Part shown: positions 53,450 through 63,423 of the stretch, one piece after another | Layout of the letters: every line of letters begins with the position of its first letter | Position numbering within the stretch: the first letter of the stretch is position 1 | Origin: CAWJPW01 sp963844845 | Lineage (GTDB): Bacteria; Acidobacteriota; Thermoanaerobaculia; Thermoanaerobaculales; Sulfomarinibacteraceae | Length of the DNA stretch: 64,000 nt | Assembly: GCA_963844845.1 (NCBI GenBank) | Contig: CAWJPW010000001.1 | Location: forward strand, 1 to 64,000 | Direction: 5' to 3' | Program-made: the position numbers and the translations under genes | Notes under the pieces: generated by a model | Databases searched by the model: none | What the model saw: only the letters and a program-made list of their open reading frames with translations | Told to the model about the DNA's origin: nothing

Positions 53450-54660
53450 TCTGGGAGAACCTCGCCATCGCCCTCAAGGCGATCCGCGCCAACAAGATGC
53501 GCTCGATTCTCACAACCCTGGGGATCATCATCGGGGTGGCGGCGGTGATCGCGGTGGTCTCCATCGTGCAGGGCCTCAACTACGTCATCGCCAGCCAGCT
53601 CGAGGGGGTGGGTGTCACCTTCATCCGGGTGGAGTCGGAGCGCAATCCCTTCGACCCCGACATGGCCGGCCGGGAGGTCAAGCTCACCTACGAAGACGGT
53701 CTCGCCATCATGGACCAGACCACCACCCTCGCCCATTTCAACCCGCTCTTCATCACCGGTGACCGCGTGGGCTTCCGCGACCGTAAGGAGCAGACGTTCC
53801 TGCTGGGCGCCGGCCCCTACTTCCAGGAGGTGGACAACCACTGGGTCGAGCGCGGCCGCTTCTTCTCCGAGGTCGACCTCGAGCGCCACGCCCACGTCTG
53901 TCTCGTCGGCCCGAGCCTCATCGACAAGCTGGAGCTGGGCGAGAACCCCCTGGGTCGGGAGGTGACCATCGGCGGCTCGGCCTTCACCGTGGTGGGAGTC
54001 ATGGAGAGCCAAGGCGAGATGTTCGGGCAGGACCGCGACAAGCTGGTGATCATTCCCATCACCACCGCCCGCGACCTGTACGGCGAGAGGTCCTTCGACA
54101 GCCTCGTCCTCGACTTCCAGGCATCGAACGCCGACGTGGTCGACCAGGCCAAGGACCAGATCACCGAGACCCTGCGCAAGCGCCACCGCATCACCGGCGA
54201 CATGAAGGACGATTTCCGCGTGGTGCTGCAGGAGGAGATGCTCAAGACCACCGGCTCCATTCTCGGCACCGTCACCCAGGTAATCGCCGCCGTGGTGGGT
54301 GTCGCCCTCCTGGTGGGCGGCATCGGCATCATGAACATCATGCTCGTGTCGGTGACCGAGAGGACGCGCGAGATCGGCATCCGCAAGGCGGTGGGCGCAC
54401 GCCGAGCCGACATCCTCATCCAGTTCCTCATCGAGGCCATCACGTTGTCCCTCCTGGGCGGTCTCCTCGGCGTTCTCGGTGGTTGGGGGTTGGGCATCGC
54501 CGGGGCCAAAGCGATCCCCGGCTTCCCGGCTGCGCACGTGCCCGCCTGGGCGGTGGTCCTGGGCTTCGGCTTCGCGGCAGTGGTCGGCGTGGTCTTCGGC
54601 ACCTACCCGGCGGCCAAGGCGGCCGGGCTCGACCCCATCGAGGCGCTACGGTACGAGTGA
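53446..54660 (+). CDS. MacB-like ABC transporter permease
   Basis: This 404-residue protein has a first membrane helix (about 19-45, MRSILTTLGIIIGVAAVIAVV), a large periplasmic MacB domain (about 50-265) and an FtsX domain with three membrane spans at the C-terminus, including RTREIGIRKAVGARR. Here ATPase and permease are separate genes. The start is a TTG at 53446 that overlaps the ATPase stop (TTGA). The complex probably exports a compound or lipoprotein; the substrate is not known. Confidence 0.92.
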   Translation: MIWENLAIALKAIRANKMRSILTTLGIIIGVAAVIAVVSIVQGLNYVIASQLEGVGVTFIRVESERNPFDPDMAGREVKLTYEDGLAIMDQTTTLAHFNPLFITGDRVGFRDRKEQTFLLGAGPYFQEVDNHWVERGRFFSEVDLERHAHVCLVGPSLIDKLELGENPLGREVTIGGSAFTVVGVMESQGEMFGQDRDKLVIIPITTARDLYGERSFDSLVLDFQASNADVVDQAKDQITETLRKRHRITGDMKDDFRVVLQEEMLKTTGSILGTVTQVIAAVVGVALLVGGIGIMNIMLVSVTERTREIGIRKAVGARRADILIQFLIEAITLSLLGGLLGVLGGWGLGIAGAKAIPGFPAAHVPAWAVVLGFGFAAVVGVVFGTYPAAKAAGLDPIEALRYE

Positions 54661-54695
54661 GCTGCCTACCGGATTCGCTTCGCGAGTCCGGCAGC
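54661..54695 (+). terminator. Terminator of the efflux operon
   Basis: GCTG..CCGGATTCGC, TTC, GCGAGTCCGG..CAGC is an imperfect stem-loop that begins at the stop codon. No T-tract. Confidence 0.6.
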
Positions 54696-54879
54696 GAGGT
54701 CAGAAAGAGGGCGCCCCGGACGATCGAGGTTGCTCGAGCCTCCACTGGACCACGGCGGTATCGTTCCGCCCCTGGTCGCTGTCGCCCTCCTCCCGTTTCT
54801 TCAGGCGCCCGCGCTGTGATTCGAAGCGCGCGACCCGAAAACCGACGTGCTAAGGTTCGGGCGGTCCGCGGGAGGGCTC

Positions 54880-56181
54880 ATGAGCAAGCGATCCGTGCTC
54901 CGCCAGCTGCCCGGCACTCTCTACTCCGCCGTCACCATGGAGCTCTTCGAGCGCCTCGCCTACTACGGCATGTACCTCGTGCTGGGCGTCTACATGGTGG
55001 AGCACCTCGGCTTCCGCGCCGACGTGTGGGGCGCCGTCGTGAGCGTCTTCACCTCGGTTCTGTACTTCCTCCCGATCCTAGCCGGCGCCCTGGCCGACCG
55101 CTTCGGCTACAAGCCCGCCCTCATGCTGGCCTTCGCCACCCTCACCAGCGGGTACTTCCTGCTGGGTTCCACCACCCGCTTCGGGCTCATCTGCGTGGCC
55201 CTGGGCCTTATCGCCGTGGGCGGCTCGATCATCAAGCCGACCATCGCCGGCACCGTCACCCGCACTACGGAGGTGGGCTCCACCCGGCCGGTGGGATTCG
55301 GCATCTACTACATGACCATCAATGCCGGCGGGCTCATCGGGCCGATCATTGCGGCGCAGATTCGCAACCGGACCGAGTTCCGCTATGTCTTCTGGGTCTC
55401 GGCCGCCGCCTGCGCGCTCATGTTCCTGCAGGCGCTGCTGGCCTACCGCGAGCCGGTCTCCGCCGCCGAGCGCGCAGCGGGCAAGACCATGAGTCAGATT
55501 GCGCGCGAGATCGTCATCGTCCTGGGCAACTGGCGCTTCGTGCTTCTGCTGGTGATCTTCTCGGGCTTCTGGGCGATGATCAACGTGCTCTACGGATTCA
55601 TGCCTCTGTACCTGGAGACGTTCAGCAACCTCAAGGCCGCCCAGGCCGCCATCGACCGGATCGTGCCCATCACCCCGTGGGCCGGACACTGGCTCAACCC
55701 CGAGGTCCTCATCTCCCTCGACGCGCTCCTCATCGTTCTGCTCCAGGCCACTGTCAGCTACCTCACCCGACGCTGGAAGACGATCTCTGCGATCCTCGCC
55801 GGCACGGCGTTCTCCAGCCTCGCCTGGCTGGTGTTCGCCTGGTCACCCGCCGTCGGGATCATCTCACTCGGCATCCTGGTGTGGTCGCTAGGCGAGATGA
55901 CCTGCTCGGCGCGCTTCTTCGAGTACTGCGGCAACGTGGCGCCGTCGGACCAGGTGGCGCTCTACCTGGGCTACGCTTTCCTGTCCATCTTCCTCGGCAA
56001 CTTCTACTCGGGCTTCTGGGCCGGCTTCCTCTACCAGCACTTCATCAAGGGACCGATGGACGCCGGTTTCGCGCCTAGCCCGTGGCCCTTCTTCGGCGGC
56101 GTCATGGCCATGGGGGTCGCCGCCGCCGCCGGCCTCGCGCTGTACGCCCGGTTCGTCTCGCCTGCGGAGGAGAGCCGGTAA
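54880..56181 (+). CDS. POT/PTR-family proton-coupled peptide transporter
   Basis: This 433-residue MFS protein has about twelve membrane spans and the POT signs: MELFERLAYYGMY (the ExxERFxYY-like motif, near residues 17-29), ALADRFGYKPALM and GGSIIKPTIAG, and FGIYYMTINAGGLIGP. It should import di- and tripeptides with protons at the inner membrane. It is a standalone gene. GGGAGGGCTC precedes the ATG at 54880. Confidence 0.9.
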   Translation: MSKRSVLRQLPGTLYSAVTMELFERLAYYGMYLVLGVYMVEHLGFRADVWGAVVSVFTSVLYFLPILAGALADRFGYKPALMLAFATLTSGYFLLGSTTRFGLICVALGLIAVGGSIIKPTIAGTVTRTTEVGSTRPVGFGIYYMTINAGGLIGPIIAAQIRNRTEFRYVFWVSAAACALMFLQALLAYREPVSAAERAAGKTMSQIAREIVIVLGNWRFVLLLVIFSGFWAMINVLYGFMPLYLETFSNLKAAQAAIDRIVPITPWAGHWLNPEVLISLDALLIVLLQATVSYLTRRWKTISAILAGTAFSSLAWLVFAWSPAVGIISLGILVWSLGEMTCSARFFEYCGNVAPSDQVALYLGYAFLSIFLGNFYSGFWAGFLYQHFIKGPMDAGFAPSPWPFFGGVMAMGVAAAAGLALYARFVSPAEESR

Positions 56182-56280
56182 CCCGGATGCCCTCCCGGGG
56201 ATCGGGACGAGAGGCCGTCACGACCGAGACGGTGAGCGCAGCGGGCGCGGCCACGGCATAGCCGCCAGGCCCCACGACGA

Positions 56281-56308
56281 ACGAGGGGCGCCCGCAGGCG
56301 CCCCTCGT
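56281..56308. terminator. Bidirectional terminator hairpin
   Basis: ACGAGGGGCGCC, CGCA, GGCGCCCCTCGT: a perfect 12-bp stem between the convergent transporter and superoxide dismutase genes. Confidence 0.75.
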
Positions 56309-56329
56309 CCTCTCTCCATGTCGTGCTTC

Positions 56330-56941
<612 letters not shown>

Positions 56942-57097
56942 TGATGTCTCCTCCTCGGGGCCCCATGGGCCGCTCTTTCGTTGTCTTTGCTAATAAGTCT
57001 CAGTCGAAGTCACCTATTCCCCCGTCGGTGCCCGCCCACGACGCGCGCCGGACCACCGAGCGTCACCTCGGAGGGGCGCCTCGCGGCGTCGAACCTC

Positions 57098-58867
57098 TCA
57101 GGGGGAGTGGCGGCGCAGGCGAAGACGAATCAGGCGGAAGCGCGAGCGTACGACCTCGACCGCGAGGCGCAGGAGGCTGGCCGATGCCGGGGGCGAGAGC
57201 TCACCGGCCAGCACCCGGCGTAGCGCCTCGCGGCGCCGCAGCTTCCCGCTCGAGGTGCGTGGAAGGGTGCCGGGGGCGAGGATGCGGACGGTGTGGGGCC
57301 GTATGCCGGTGTGCTCGAGAACAGCACGTTCGACGCGGACGGCGAGGTCGGCGTCGCTCGCCGAGGCGCCGAGCCTCCGCTCAGCGAGGATCAGGAGCTG
57401 CTCCGCGTCCTCCCCGTCCGGTACGAAGCCGACGGCGACACCTCGACCAGCACGCAGGCCCTTCAGCCCCGCCAGACTCTCCTCGAACTGCTCGGCGGCG
57501 TGGTTGGCCCCCCGGATCACGACAATGTCCTTGTCGCGGCCGCAGAGGTAGAGCTCGCCATCGGCCACGAAGCCGAGGTCTTCAGTGTCCAGCCAGCCGT
57601 CGGCGCGGCGCGCCCCGTCCTCATGCGGCCGCCCGAAATACCCGGACATGAGCGACGGACCGCGCGCGAAGACGTGCCCCACCCGACGTTCCGGCAGCTC
57701 GCGGCCGTCGTCACCACGCACTTCCACCGCAAAGCCCGGCACCGGAGTACCCACCGACACCACGGTGCGCGCGCCGCGCACGGCCTCTCCACGGCCTGCC
57801 AGTCGGCGTGGGTCGACACCGAGGGTGCGCACGCCGCGCCCGGCCGGCGCAAACGTCACCGCCAGCGCCGCCTCGGCCAGCCCGTACACCGGCCGCAGAG
57901 CGGTCGAATCGAAGCCGTTGGGGGCGAAGCGGCGGGCAAAGCCCGCCAGGGCCGCGGCGGAGACCGGCTCCGCCCCGCACAGGGCGTGATGCCAGCTGGA
58001 GAGGTCCACCCCGTCAAGCTCCTGGGTGCGCACCCGCTCTGCGGCAAATGCAAAACCGAACGCGGGGGCCACCGACACCGTGGCACGGTGGCGCGAGATG
58101 GCACGCAGCCACAACGCCGGCCGCGCGAGGAACTGCTCGGGGGGGATGAGCACCAGGGGGGCCGGGTAGTACACCGCGGTGAGCAGACAGCCGATGAGAC
58201 CCATGTCGTGGTAGAGGGGCAGCCACGACACGCCGCACGACCGTTCGCCCTCGGGGCTCGGCAGGAGCGCCCGCAGCGCCGCCAGCTGGGCCATGAGCTG
58301 GCGGTGCGAGAGTGCAACCGGCTTGGGTTCGCTGGTGGAGCCGGATGAGAACTGGATGAGGGCGAGATCGTCCGCCCGCGCCACCGCCTCACACCCGTCG
58401 CCGGCGCCGTCGGCCAGCGTCGAGGCGTCACACCAGCCCAGCTCCGGCCCGGCTTGCTCGAGGGCGACACCGAGCAGGCTGGCGGTGCGCCGGTCGGACA
58501 CCACCAGGCGTGCCTGGACCGCCGCCAGCATGCGTGCGGTCGTTGCGTGGCACTCGGCCAGCCTGCCCAGCCGCACCGGCGGGTAGAGGGGGACGGGCAC
58601 GGCCGCCGCAGCGAGCACTCCGAAGAAGGCGTCCATGAAGCCCTGCCCGGTGGGCAGCACGATGGCAACCCGGTCGCCGGGCCTCACCCCGGCAGCGCCC
58701 AGCGCCGCGGCCGCACGACGTGCCCGCATCCGGAGCTCACCAAACCCGAGGAAGCGCTCGCCCTCGTCACGTGCCACGAAGGTCAGGCCGAACGGTCCGC
58801 CGGCAGCTTCGCTCAGGGCGGCGCCGAGGGTCTCGTGCCGCGGCCGCGGCAGGGGCGGTCCCTTCAC
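57098..58867 (-). CDS. Fatty acyl-AMP ligase (FAAL)
   Basis: This 589-residue adenylation protein shows the AMP-binding loop (IQFSSGSTSEPKPV), LYHDMGLIG, YGLAEAALAV and the hinge and C-terminal region LYLCGRDKDIVVIRG, with the LPRTSSGKLRR lysine. The overall order, LYHDMGLIG and the GxNHAAEQFEE tail are those of FAALs, which load fatty acids as acyl-AMP onto acyl carrier proteins rather than CoA. Translation starts at a GTG overlapping the stop of the ACP gene (GTGA). It probably activates the starter for the type III polyketide synthase two genes upstream. Confidence 0.9.
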   Translation of the reverse strand: MKGPPLPRPRHETLGAALSEAAGGPFGLTFVARDEGERFLGFGELRMRARRAAAALGAAGVRPGDRVAIVLPTGQGFMDAFFGVLAAAAVPVPLYPPVRLGRLAECHATTARMLAAVQARLVVSDRRTASLLGVALEQAGPELGWCDASTLADGAGDGCEAVARADDLALIQFSSGSTSEPKPVALSHRQLMAQLAALRALLPSPEGERSCGVSWLPLYHDMGLIGCLLTAVYYPAPLVLIPPEQFLARPALWLRAISRHRATVSVAPAFGFAFAAERVRTQELDGVDLSSWHHALCGAEPVSAAALAGFARRFAPNGFDSTALRPVYGLAEAALAVTFAPAGRGVRTLGVDPRRLAGRGEAVRGARTVVSVGTPVPGFAVEVRGDDGRELPERRVGHVFARGPSLMSGYFGRPHEDGARRADGWLDTEDLGFVADGELYLCGRDKDIVVIRGANHAAEQFEESLAGLKGLRAGRGVAVGFVPDGEDAEQLLILAERRLGASASDADLAVRVERAVLEHTGIRPHTVRILAPGTLPRTSSGKLRRREALRRVLAGELSPPASASLLRLAVEVVRSRFRLIRLRLRRHSP

Positions 58868-59202
58868 GGCATCGGTCCATCGCCCGGCGGAGAGGCTGCG
58901 CCGCCCCGGTGCTCCTCCCACACCCGGCGCGCCACCAGACGGGCGAGATCCGCCACCGTCACCACCCGGACCGCATCCGCGTCGTCCAGCGCCACCCGGA
59001 AGTGGTCTTCCAGGCCGACTGCGAGGATGAGGGCCCCCACCGAGTCCACGTGGAGGTCGCCGACGAGCGCGTCGCCGGGCGCCACCGAGCGCGGGACCTC
59101 CAGGTCGGCAGCGAGGATCCGGCGGATCTCGGCGAGCGCCTCCGCCTCGAGCTCGGCGACGCTGGCGTCGTCGTCCCGGCCCCGAACCTCTCCCGTCACC
59201 AT
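58864..59202 (-). CDS. Acyl carrier protein
   Basis: This 112-residue protein has the phosphopantetheine attachment site as DLHVDSVGAL (Ser near residue 54, D-S in place of D-S-L), flanked by acidic helices: AEIRRILAADLEVP and the LEDHFRVALDD part. The C-terminal tail is longer and more polar than in fatty-acid ACPs. Its start overlaps the polyketide synthase stop, and its stop overlaps the ligase start, so the three are one coupled operon and it probably carries the starter acyl chain. Confidence 0.9.
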   Translation of the reverse strand: MVTGEVRGRDDDASVAELEAEALAEIRRILAADLEVPRSVAPGDALVGDLHVDSVGALILAVGLEDHFRVALDDADAVRVVTVADLARLVARRVWEEHRGGAASPPGDGPMP

Positions 59203-60275
59203 CGCAGCAGGGCCAGCTCGGAGCCGAACCCCGGCCCCATCGACATCATCAGGCCAAGGTCGCCCGGCGCCGCCTCTCCCGCCTCGAGCAGCTCCCTCAG
59301 CACGAAGAGCACCGACGCAGAGGAAAGGTTCCCGGTCTTACGAAGCGAGCTCCACGAGCGCTCGAGTGCGCCTCCCGGGATATCCAGCGCCTCTTCGAAG
59401 GCCTCGAGCACCCTCGGCCCCCCGGTATGCGCCAGCCAGTGCCGGATGTCCCTCCTGCCGAGACCCTGGTCGGCGAGGAACGCATCCACGTCGCTTCCCA
59501 CGTGCGCCCGAACCACGTCCGGCACGCTGGCGGAGAGGACGATCTTGAAGCCGCTGTCGACGACGTCCCAGCCCATCACCCGCTCGCTGTCGCGGTACAG
59601 CACCGAGGCGTTGGCGGCTACCCGCGGCACCGCCTCCGGGTACTCGCCTGCTCGCTGGGCGCCGATAAGGACCACGGCGGCTGCGCCGTCGCCGAACAGG
59701 CCCGAAGCGATGAGGTTCGCCACCGACAGGTCGTCGGCCTGCAGGGTGAGGGAGCACAGCTCCACCGCCACCACGACCGCGACGGCAGCGGGCTCGGCGC
59801 GCAGGACGTCGGCGGCACGACCAACGGCAGCGGTACCGCCGGCGCAGCCGAGGCCGAACAGCGGCGAGCGGCGCACATCCGGGCGCAGCTCGAGGCGATT
59901 GGCGATCCGCGCGTCGATGCTCGGGGTGGCGATACCCGTGGTGCTCACGAAGAAGAGCAGGTCGACGTCCGTGGGCTCGAGGCCCGCCCGTCTGAGCGCA
60001 CTTCGTACCGCGGCGTCGCCAAGCTCGGTGGCGACTTGGCACCACGCCCGGTTGCGCGCCTCGAACGACCTGAGCCGCCCGTACTCTGAGAGCGGCAGCG
60101 CCAGGTATCTGCCTTCGACCTGAACCGCTCGGTGCAACTGCTCGAGCCGGCCGACGTTGTAGTGGGCACCACCCCAGGTTTCGCGCAAGGCGGCGATCAG
60201 TGTCTCCTGCCCGGCGTAGTTGGCCGGCAGCGCGCACCCCACGGAGCAGATTGCCGGCGCACGCTCCGCGGTCAT
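59196..60275 (-). CDS. Type III polyketide synthase (chalcone-synthase-like)
   Basis: This 359-residue thiolase-fold enzyme has the catalytic Cys in GLGCAGGTAAVGRA (near 145), His in WLAHTGGPRV (near 279) and Asn in RKTGNLSSASV (near 312), and ends in MSMGPGFGSELALL. TGIATPSIDARIANRL is a type III PKS signature. It would extend an acyl starter with malonyl units to give alkylpyrones or alkylresorcinols. ATGA overlap ties it to the cytochrome gene upstream, and overlaps continue to the ACP and ligase genes. No cyclising or methylating enzyme is near. Confidence 0.9.
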   Translation of the reverse strand: MTAERAPAICSVGCALPANYAGQETLIAALRETWGGAHYNVGRLEQLHRAVQVEGRYLALPLSEYGRLRSFEARNRAWCQVATELGDAAVRSALRRAGLEPTDVDLLFFVSTTGIATPSIDARIANRLELRPDVRRSPLFGLGCAGGTAAVGRAADVLRAEPAAVAVVVAVELCSLTLQADDLSVANLIASGLFGDGAAAVVLIGAQRAGEYPEAVPRVAANASVLYRDSERVMGWDVVDSGFKIVLSASVPDVVRAHVGSDVDAFLADQGLGRRDIRHWLAHTGGPRVLEAFEEALDIPGGALERSWSSLRKTGNLSSASVLFVLRELLEAGEAAPGDLGLMMSMGPGFGSELALLRW

Positions 60276-60853
60276 CCCGTGCCCTGCTCCTGGGCCCCGG
60301 ATGAATCACGCGGCGCGGTCCCGCCTTCCTCGTCCCCCGGAACCGTGCTGCTCTGCCTCTGCACGAAGGTCGAGTAGTCGGCAGCCGACATGCCTTTGAG
60401 GCGTTGGAGGAAGGCCACGATGTCCCAGATCTCGGCGTCCGAGTGGGTGGTGCCGAAGCCCGGCATGCCGGTCATGCGGATACCATGCTTGACCACCCAG
60501 AACTCCTCGGCGGCGGCAGGAGCGTCCTGGCTGGCGAGGCTGGGGGCCTCGGGATTGAGGCCCATGGCCACCGGGGACGCCTCGAGGCCTGGCGCTCCGT
60601 GGCACCCCACGCACATCCGCCGATAATGCCCGGCGCCCTCGGCCACCATGCCATCGCCCGAGAGGTCGGGGACCGCGATGTCCTCGGCCCGGCGCTCCAC
60701 AGAGTGGTCGCTGGTGGTGGAGAGGAACCAGTCCACAACGGCCGGGTCTTTGTGGTCAGCTGCTACATTGATCGTCCCCGAGTAGGCGATGAACAGGGTG
60801 CCGGCAACGACCACAACCACCAGCACGAGCACGGTGAGCACAACGGTCTTCAT
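60272..60853 (-). CDS. Membrane-anchored monoheme cytochrome c
   Basis: This 193-residue protein has an N-terminal membrane anchor (residues 4-24), one heme-binding CVGCH motif (near 81) and the axial methionine in MTGMPGF near 128. The tail is polar. It is like cytochromes c of the cbb3/CccA style that carry electrons in the periplasm. The stop overlaps the polyketide synthase start (ATGA), so the two share an mRNA; whether the heme protein takes part in the polyketide pathway is unknown. Confidence 0.88.
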   Translation of the reverse strand: MKTVVLTVLVLVVVVVAGTLFIAYSGTINVAADHKDPAVVDWFLSTTSDHSVERRAEDIAVPDLSGDGMVAEGAGHYRRMCVGCHGAPGLEASPVAMGLNPEAPSLASQDAPAAAEEFWVVKHGIRMTGMPGFGTTHSDAEIWDIVAFLQRLKGMSAADYSTFVQRQSSTVPGDEEGGTAPRDSSGAQEQGTG

Positions 60854-60965
60854 GGCGCCTCCCTTGCGACCTGCTCATGGCAGGTTGCCTTCTTCAGAAC
60901 CCCGCGACTGCCGCCGGCACTTCCCACCGGGCCACCGCTCGTCGCGAGGCTGACGAAGGCCGGCG

Positions 60966-62798
60966 TCAGACAAGGAATGCGAGGATCAAGACGAGCGCCG
61001 CCCCACCCACGTGCAGGATCAGCGGCGCGACGACGCTCTCTGCCCGCTCCCTTGCGTTGGCGGCAACGGCGCCCAGTGCCGCTGCGGCGAGGAGCCAGGC
61101 GGCCGGACCGAGAAGGCTCACGAGACCTCCCGGTAGGAAGCGCAGCGGCATCGGGAGAAGCAGCACGGTGGCAGCGGTTGACAGCACCCACGACACCAGC
61201 GCCGGCACCGAAACGAAGCGACGGCTGCCGGCATGCTGTACCCGGAAGGCCGGCAGCATCATGCCCTGGACCACGCCGCGGAAGAGCAGCTCGCAGGCGA
61301 GCGGTCCGATGAGCAGGACCGCTCCCGTCATCATCGCAGGCGGTGGAGCCGGCAGCCACGCTCCTCCGAACCATGCGGCGGCCCCGGCCACGGGCAGCCA
61401 GGCGAGCCAGCTCAGACGGGTGGGCAGAGCCAGTCCGTACTGGCGTGGCGAACGCCGGCCCAGAAGGAGCAGCACGCCGGCGGCGAGCACCAGGAGGACC
61501 GCGTCGAACGTGAGCAGCTGGACCTCGCCGTCGAAGGCCGGCGACAGCCATGCCGGCGCGCCACTGCTCATCACCGCCGCCACGGCGGCGCCGGCGAAGA
61601 GCGCCAGCGCGGTCATCACCGCCTGCGCGGTGACCGCGATCCGCCGGTGCAATGGGGCCGGGCGATAGACACCCTGACAGATCCGTGCCACCTCGGCCGC
61701 CGTGAGACCACTGCCGGTGCGCCGCGGCGAGCCGCCGATCTCCGCCGAGCCGCCCCAACGGTTGGCGCGATCGTGCCCCGACACGGCCGGGTCGAGGAGG
61801 TTGAGGCGGTCGTAGACGGACTCCAGCGACACCGGTAGGAACGGGTCGGCCTGGCGCAGGGTGAAGAGCCCCGTCGACTTCTCGAGGATGATGAGGCCGA
61901 TGCGGTCTCCGTGCAGGCGCTCGAGGTGCTCCTCCACCTCATAGATGCCCGCCTCCGAGCGGCACACGAGGGCCACGCGTTCGTCGCCAATGGGCAACCG
62001 GAGCACCTCGTCCACATCTCGCATGTCGTCGAAGTCGCGCGGCGAGTAGACAAGCTCGTCCACCGCCATAAGGCTGCGCACCGAGAACGCGAGAAGATCA
62101 CCCTCGACCCACCGACCCTCGCGCTTGAGCATCAGCTCCTCGTCCCGCAGACGGTCGATGGCGGCCAGGGTGGCCTTGAGGAGCTCGGGCGGGAAACCAC
62201 ACAGGTCCTTCAGCTCGAAGCCATGAGCGTCGATGACGCCCTCGAGGCGGATCAGCGGCATCACCGCGCGACGCGCCGTGCTGTCCGCGCCCCCCAGCCG
62301 CATGTGGTTGAGCAACACCCAGATGGCGAGGACGGTGTCGAGGTCGGGCTCGCCGGCGACCACGCTCCACTCGCCTCCCTTGAGGTCGAGACCCTTGCGC
62401 ACCAGCACCATGGCCTGCTCGCAGGTCGCCAGGGTGAAGGCGCGAACACACCCCTCGTGGTGATCGAGGTTGTAGACGCGGCGCTGAGCATCCATGAACG
62501 GGGCATCCTGGGCGGATCCGTCGAGGAAGATGGTCCCGGCCGAAGCGCGCCGCGCCGCCGCGGCCGGCACACTCGCCTTTGGCGCGATCCGCACCGCGAT
62601 GTTGGGTGCTTCGAGGCAGGTGAGGTAGTGGCCCCCCTCGTCTTTGCGCAGCACATACCGCTCCGGCAGGAGCTCGCGAGTCTCTTCGCCCGTCTCCCCG
62701 AGGGCGGATTGACCTTCGGCCTCGGGTGAGCCCTCACCCGTTCCGCCCTCGGGCCCGGCGCCCGGCGCCTGCGCCCCTCGTATGTCCTCGAGCGTCAT
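60966..62798 (-). CDS. DHH-like domain fused to a degenerate CPBP membrane protease domain
   Basis: This 610-residue protein starts with a charged, glycine-rich part (about 1-45), then a soluble domain with YNLDHHEGCVRAFTLATCEQ near 110 and GEPDLDTVLAIWVLLNH near 145, resembling DHH-phosphoesterase signatures in the reverse order. The C-terminal third (from about 390) has about six membrane spans and GPLACELLFRGVVQG, the CPBP/CAAX protease motif EExxFRG with the first Glu changed to Cys; the second-motif histidine is also not visible. It may be an inactive membrane scaffold linked to a nucleotide or phosphoester domain. The ATG at 62798 lacks a strong ribosome-binding site. Confidence 0.7.
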   Translation of the reverse strand: MTLEDIRGAQAPGAGPEGGTGEGSPEAEGQSALGETGEETRELLPERYVLRKDEGGHYLTCLEAPNIAVRIAPKASVPAAAARRASAGTIFLDGSAQDAPFMDAQRRVYNLDHHEGCVRAFTLATCEQAMVLVRKGLDLKGGEWSVVAGEPDLDTVLAIWVLLNHMRLGGADSTARRAVMPLIRLEGVIDAHGFELKDLCGFPPELLKATLAAIDRLRDEELMLKREGRWVEGDLLAFSVRSLMAVDELVYSPRDFDDMRDVDEVLRLPIGDERVALVCRSEAGIYEVEEHLERLHGDRIGLIILEKSTGLFTLRQADPFLPVSLESVYDRLNLLDPAVSGHDRANRWGGSAEIGGSPRRTGSGLTAAEVARICQGVYRPAPLHRRIAVTAQAVMTALALFAGAAVAAVMSSGAPAWLSPAFDGEVQLLTFDAVLLVLAAGVLLLLGRRSPRQYGLALPTRLSWLAWLPVAGAAAWFGGAWLPAPPPAMMTGAVLLIGPLACELLFRGVVQGMMLPAFRVQHAGSRRFVSVPALVSWVLSTAATVLLLPMPLRFLPGGLVSLLGPAAWLLAAAALGAVAANARERAESVVAPLILHVGGAALVLILAFLV

Positions 62799-62977
62799 GG
62801 TTGGGATTGTATAGCACCGCGCCGGAGGCCGCGTCGTCGAGAGGCACGACGCCCCTTCGGTTCTCGCGACCCGGAGAGACGACGCCTCGGCCAGCTGATC
62901 GGAGGTCGCAGCCGAGCAACCGTTTCGTGTATGATGCGCCCGCCCCGAGCCGGGACAGATACCATCGTGGAGGAACC

Positions 62978-63394
62978 ATGCCGGAGCGCACACTGACGAT
63001 CATCAAGCCCGACTCCGTCGCCAACGGCAACGTCGGCGCCATCATCGCGCACCTGGAGAAGGAGGGCTTCACCGTCCTCGCAGGACGCATGACCCGTCTC
63101 ACGACGGAGCAGGCCCAGGCCTTCTACGCCGTACACAAAGAGCGGCCGTTCTACCACGACCTGGTGGCCTACATGACGTCCGGTCCGGTGTGGCCCATGT
63201 GCCTCGAACGCGAGGACGCGGTGGCCCACCTCCGGCGGGTGATGGGCGCCACCGATCCCGGCAAGGCCGACGCGGGCACCATCCGGGCGCTCTACGGCAG
63301 CTCCATCGAGCGCAATGCCATCCACGGCTCCGACTCGCCGGAGAACGCCGCCATCGAGGTCGCCTTCTTCTTCCCCACCGCGGCGCTGGTCTGA
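62978..63394 (+). CDS. ndk: Nucleoside diphosphate kinase
   Basis: This 138-residue kinase has TLTIIKPDSVANGNVGAII at the start, and RNAIHGSDSPENAAIEV with the phosphorylated His near residue 116. It balances nucleoside triphosphates in the cytoplasm. TGGAGGAACC precedes the ATG. It opens an operon with the dCMP deaminase and TrmB genes. Confidence 0.96.
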   Translation: MPERTLTIIKPDSVANGNVGAIIAHLEKEGFTVLAGRMTRLTTEQAQAFYAVHKERPFYHDLVAYMTSGPVWPMCLEREDAVAHLRRVMGATDPGKADAGTIRALYGSSIERNAIHGSDSPENAAIEVAFFFPTAALV

Positions 63395-63423
63395 GGTTGA
63401 GCCGGACACGGACCGATCGCACC

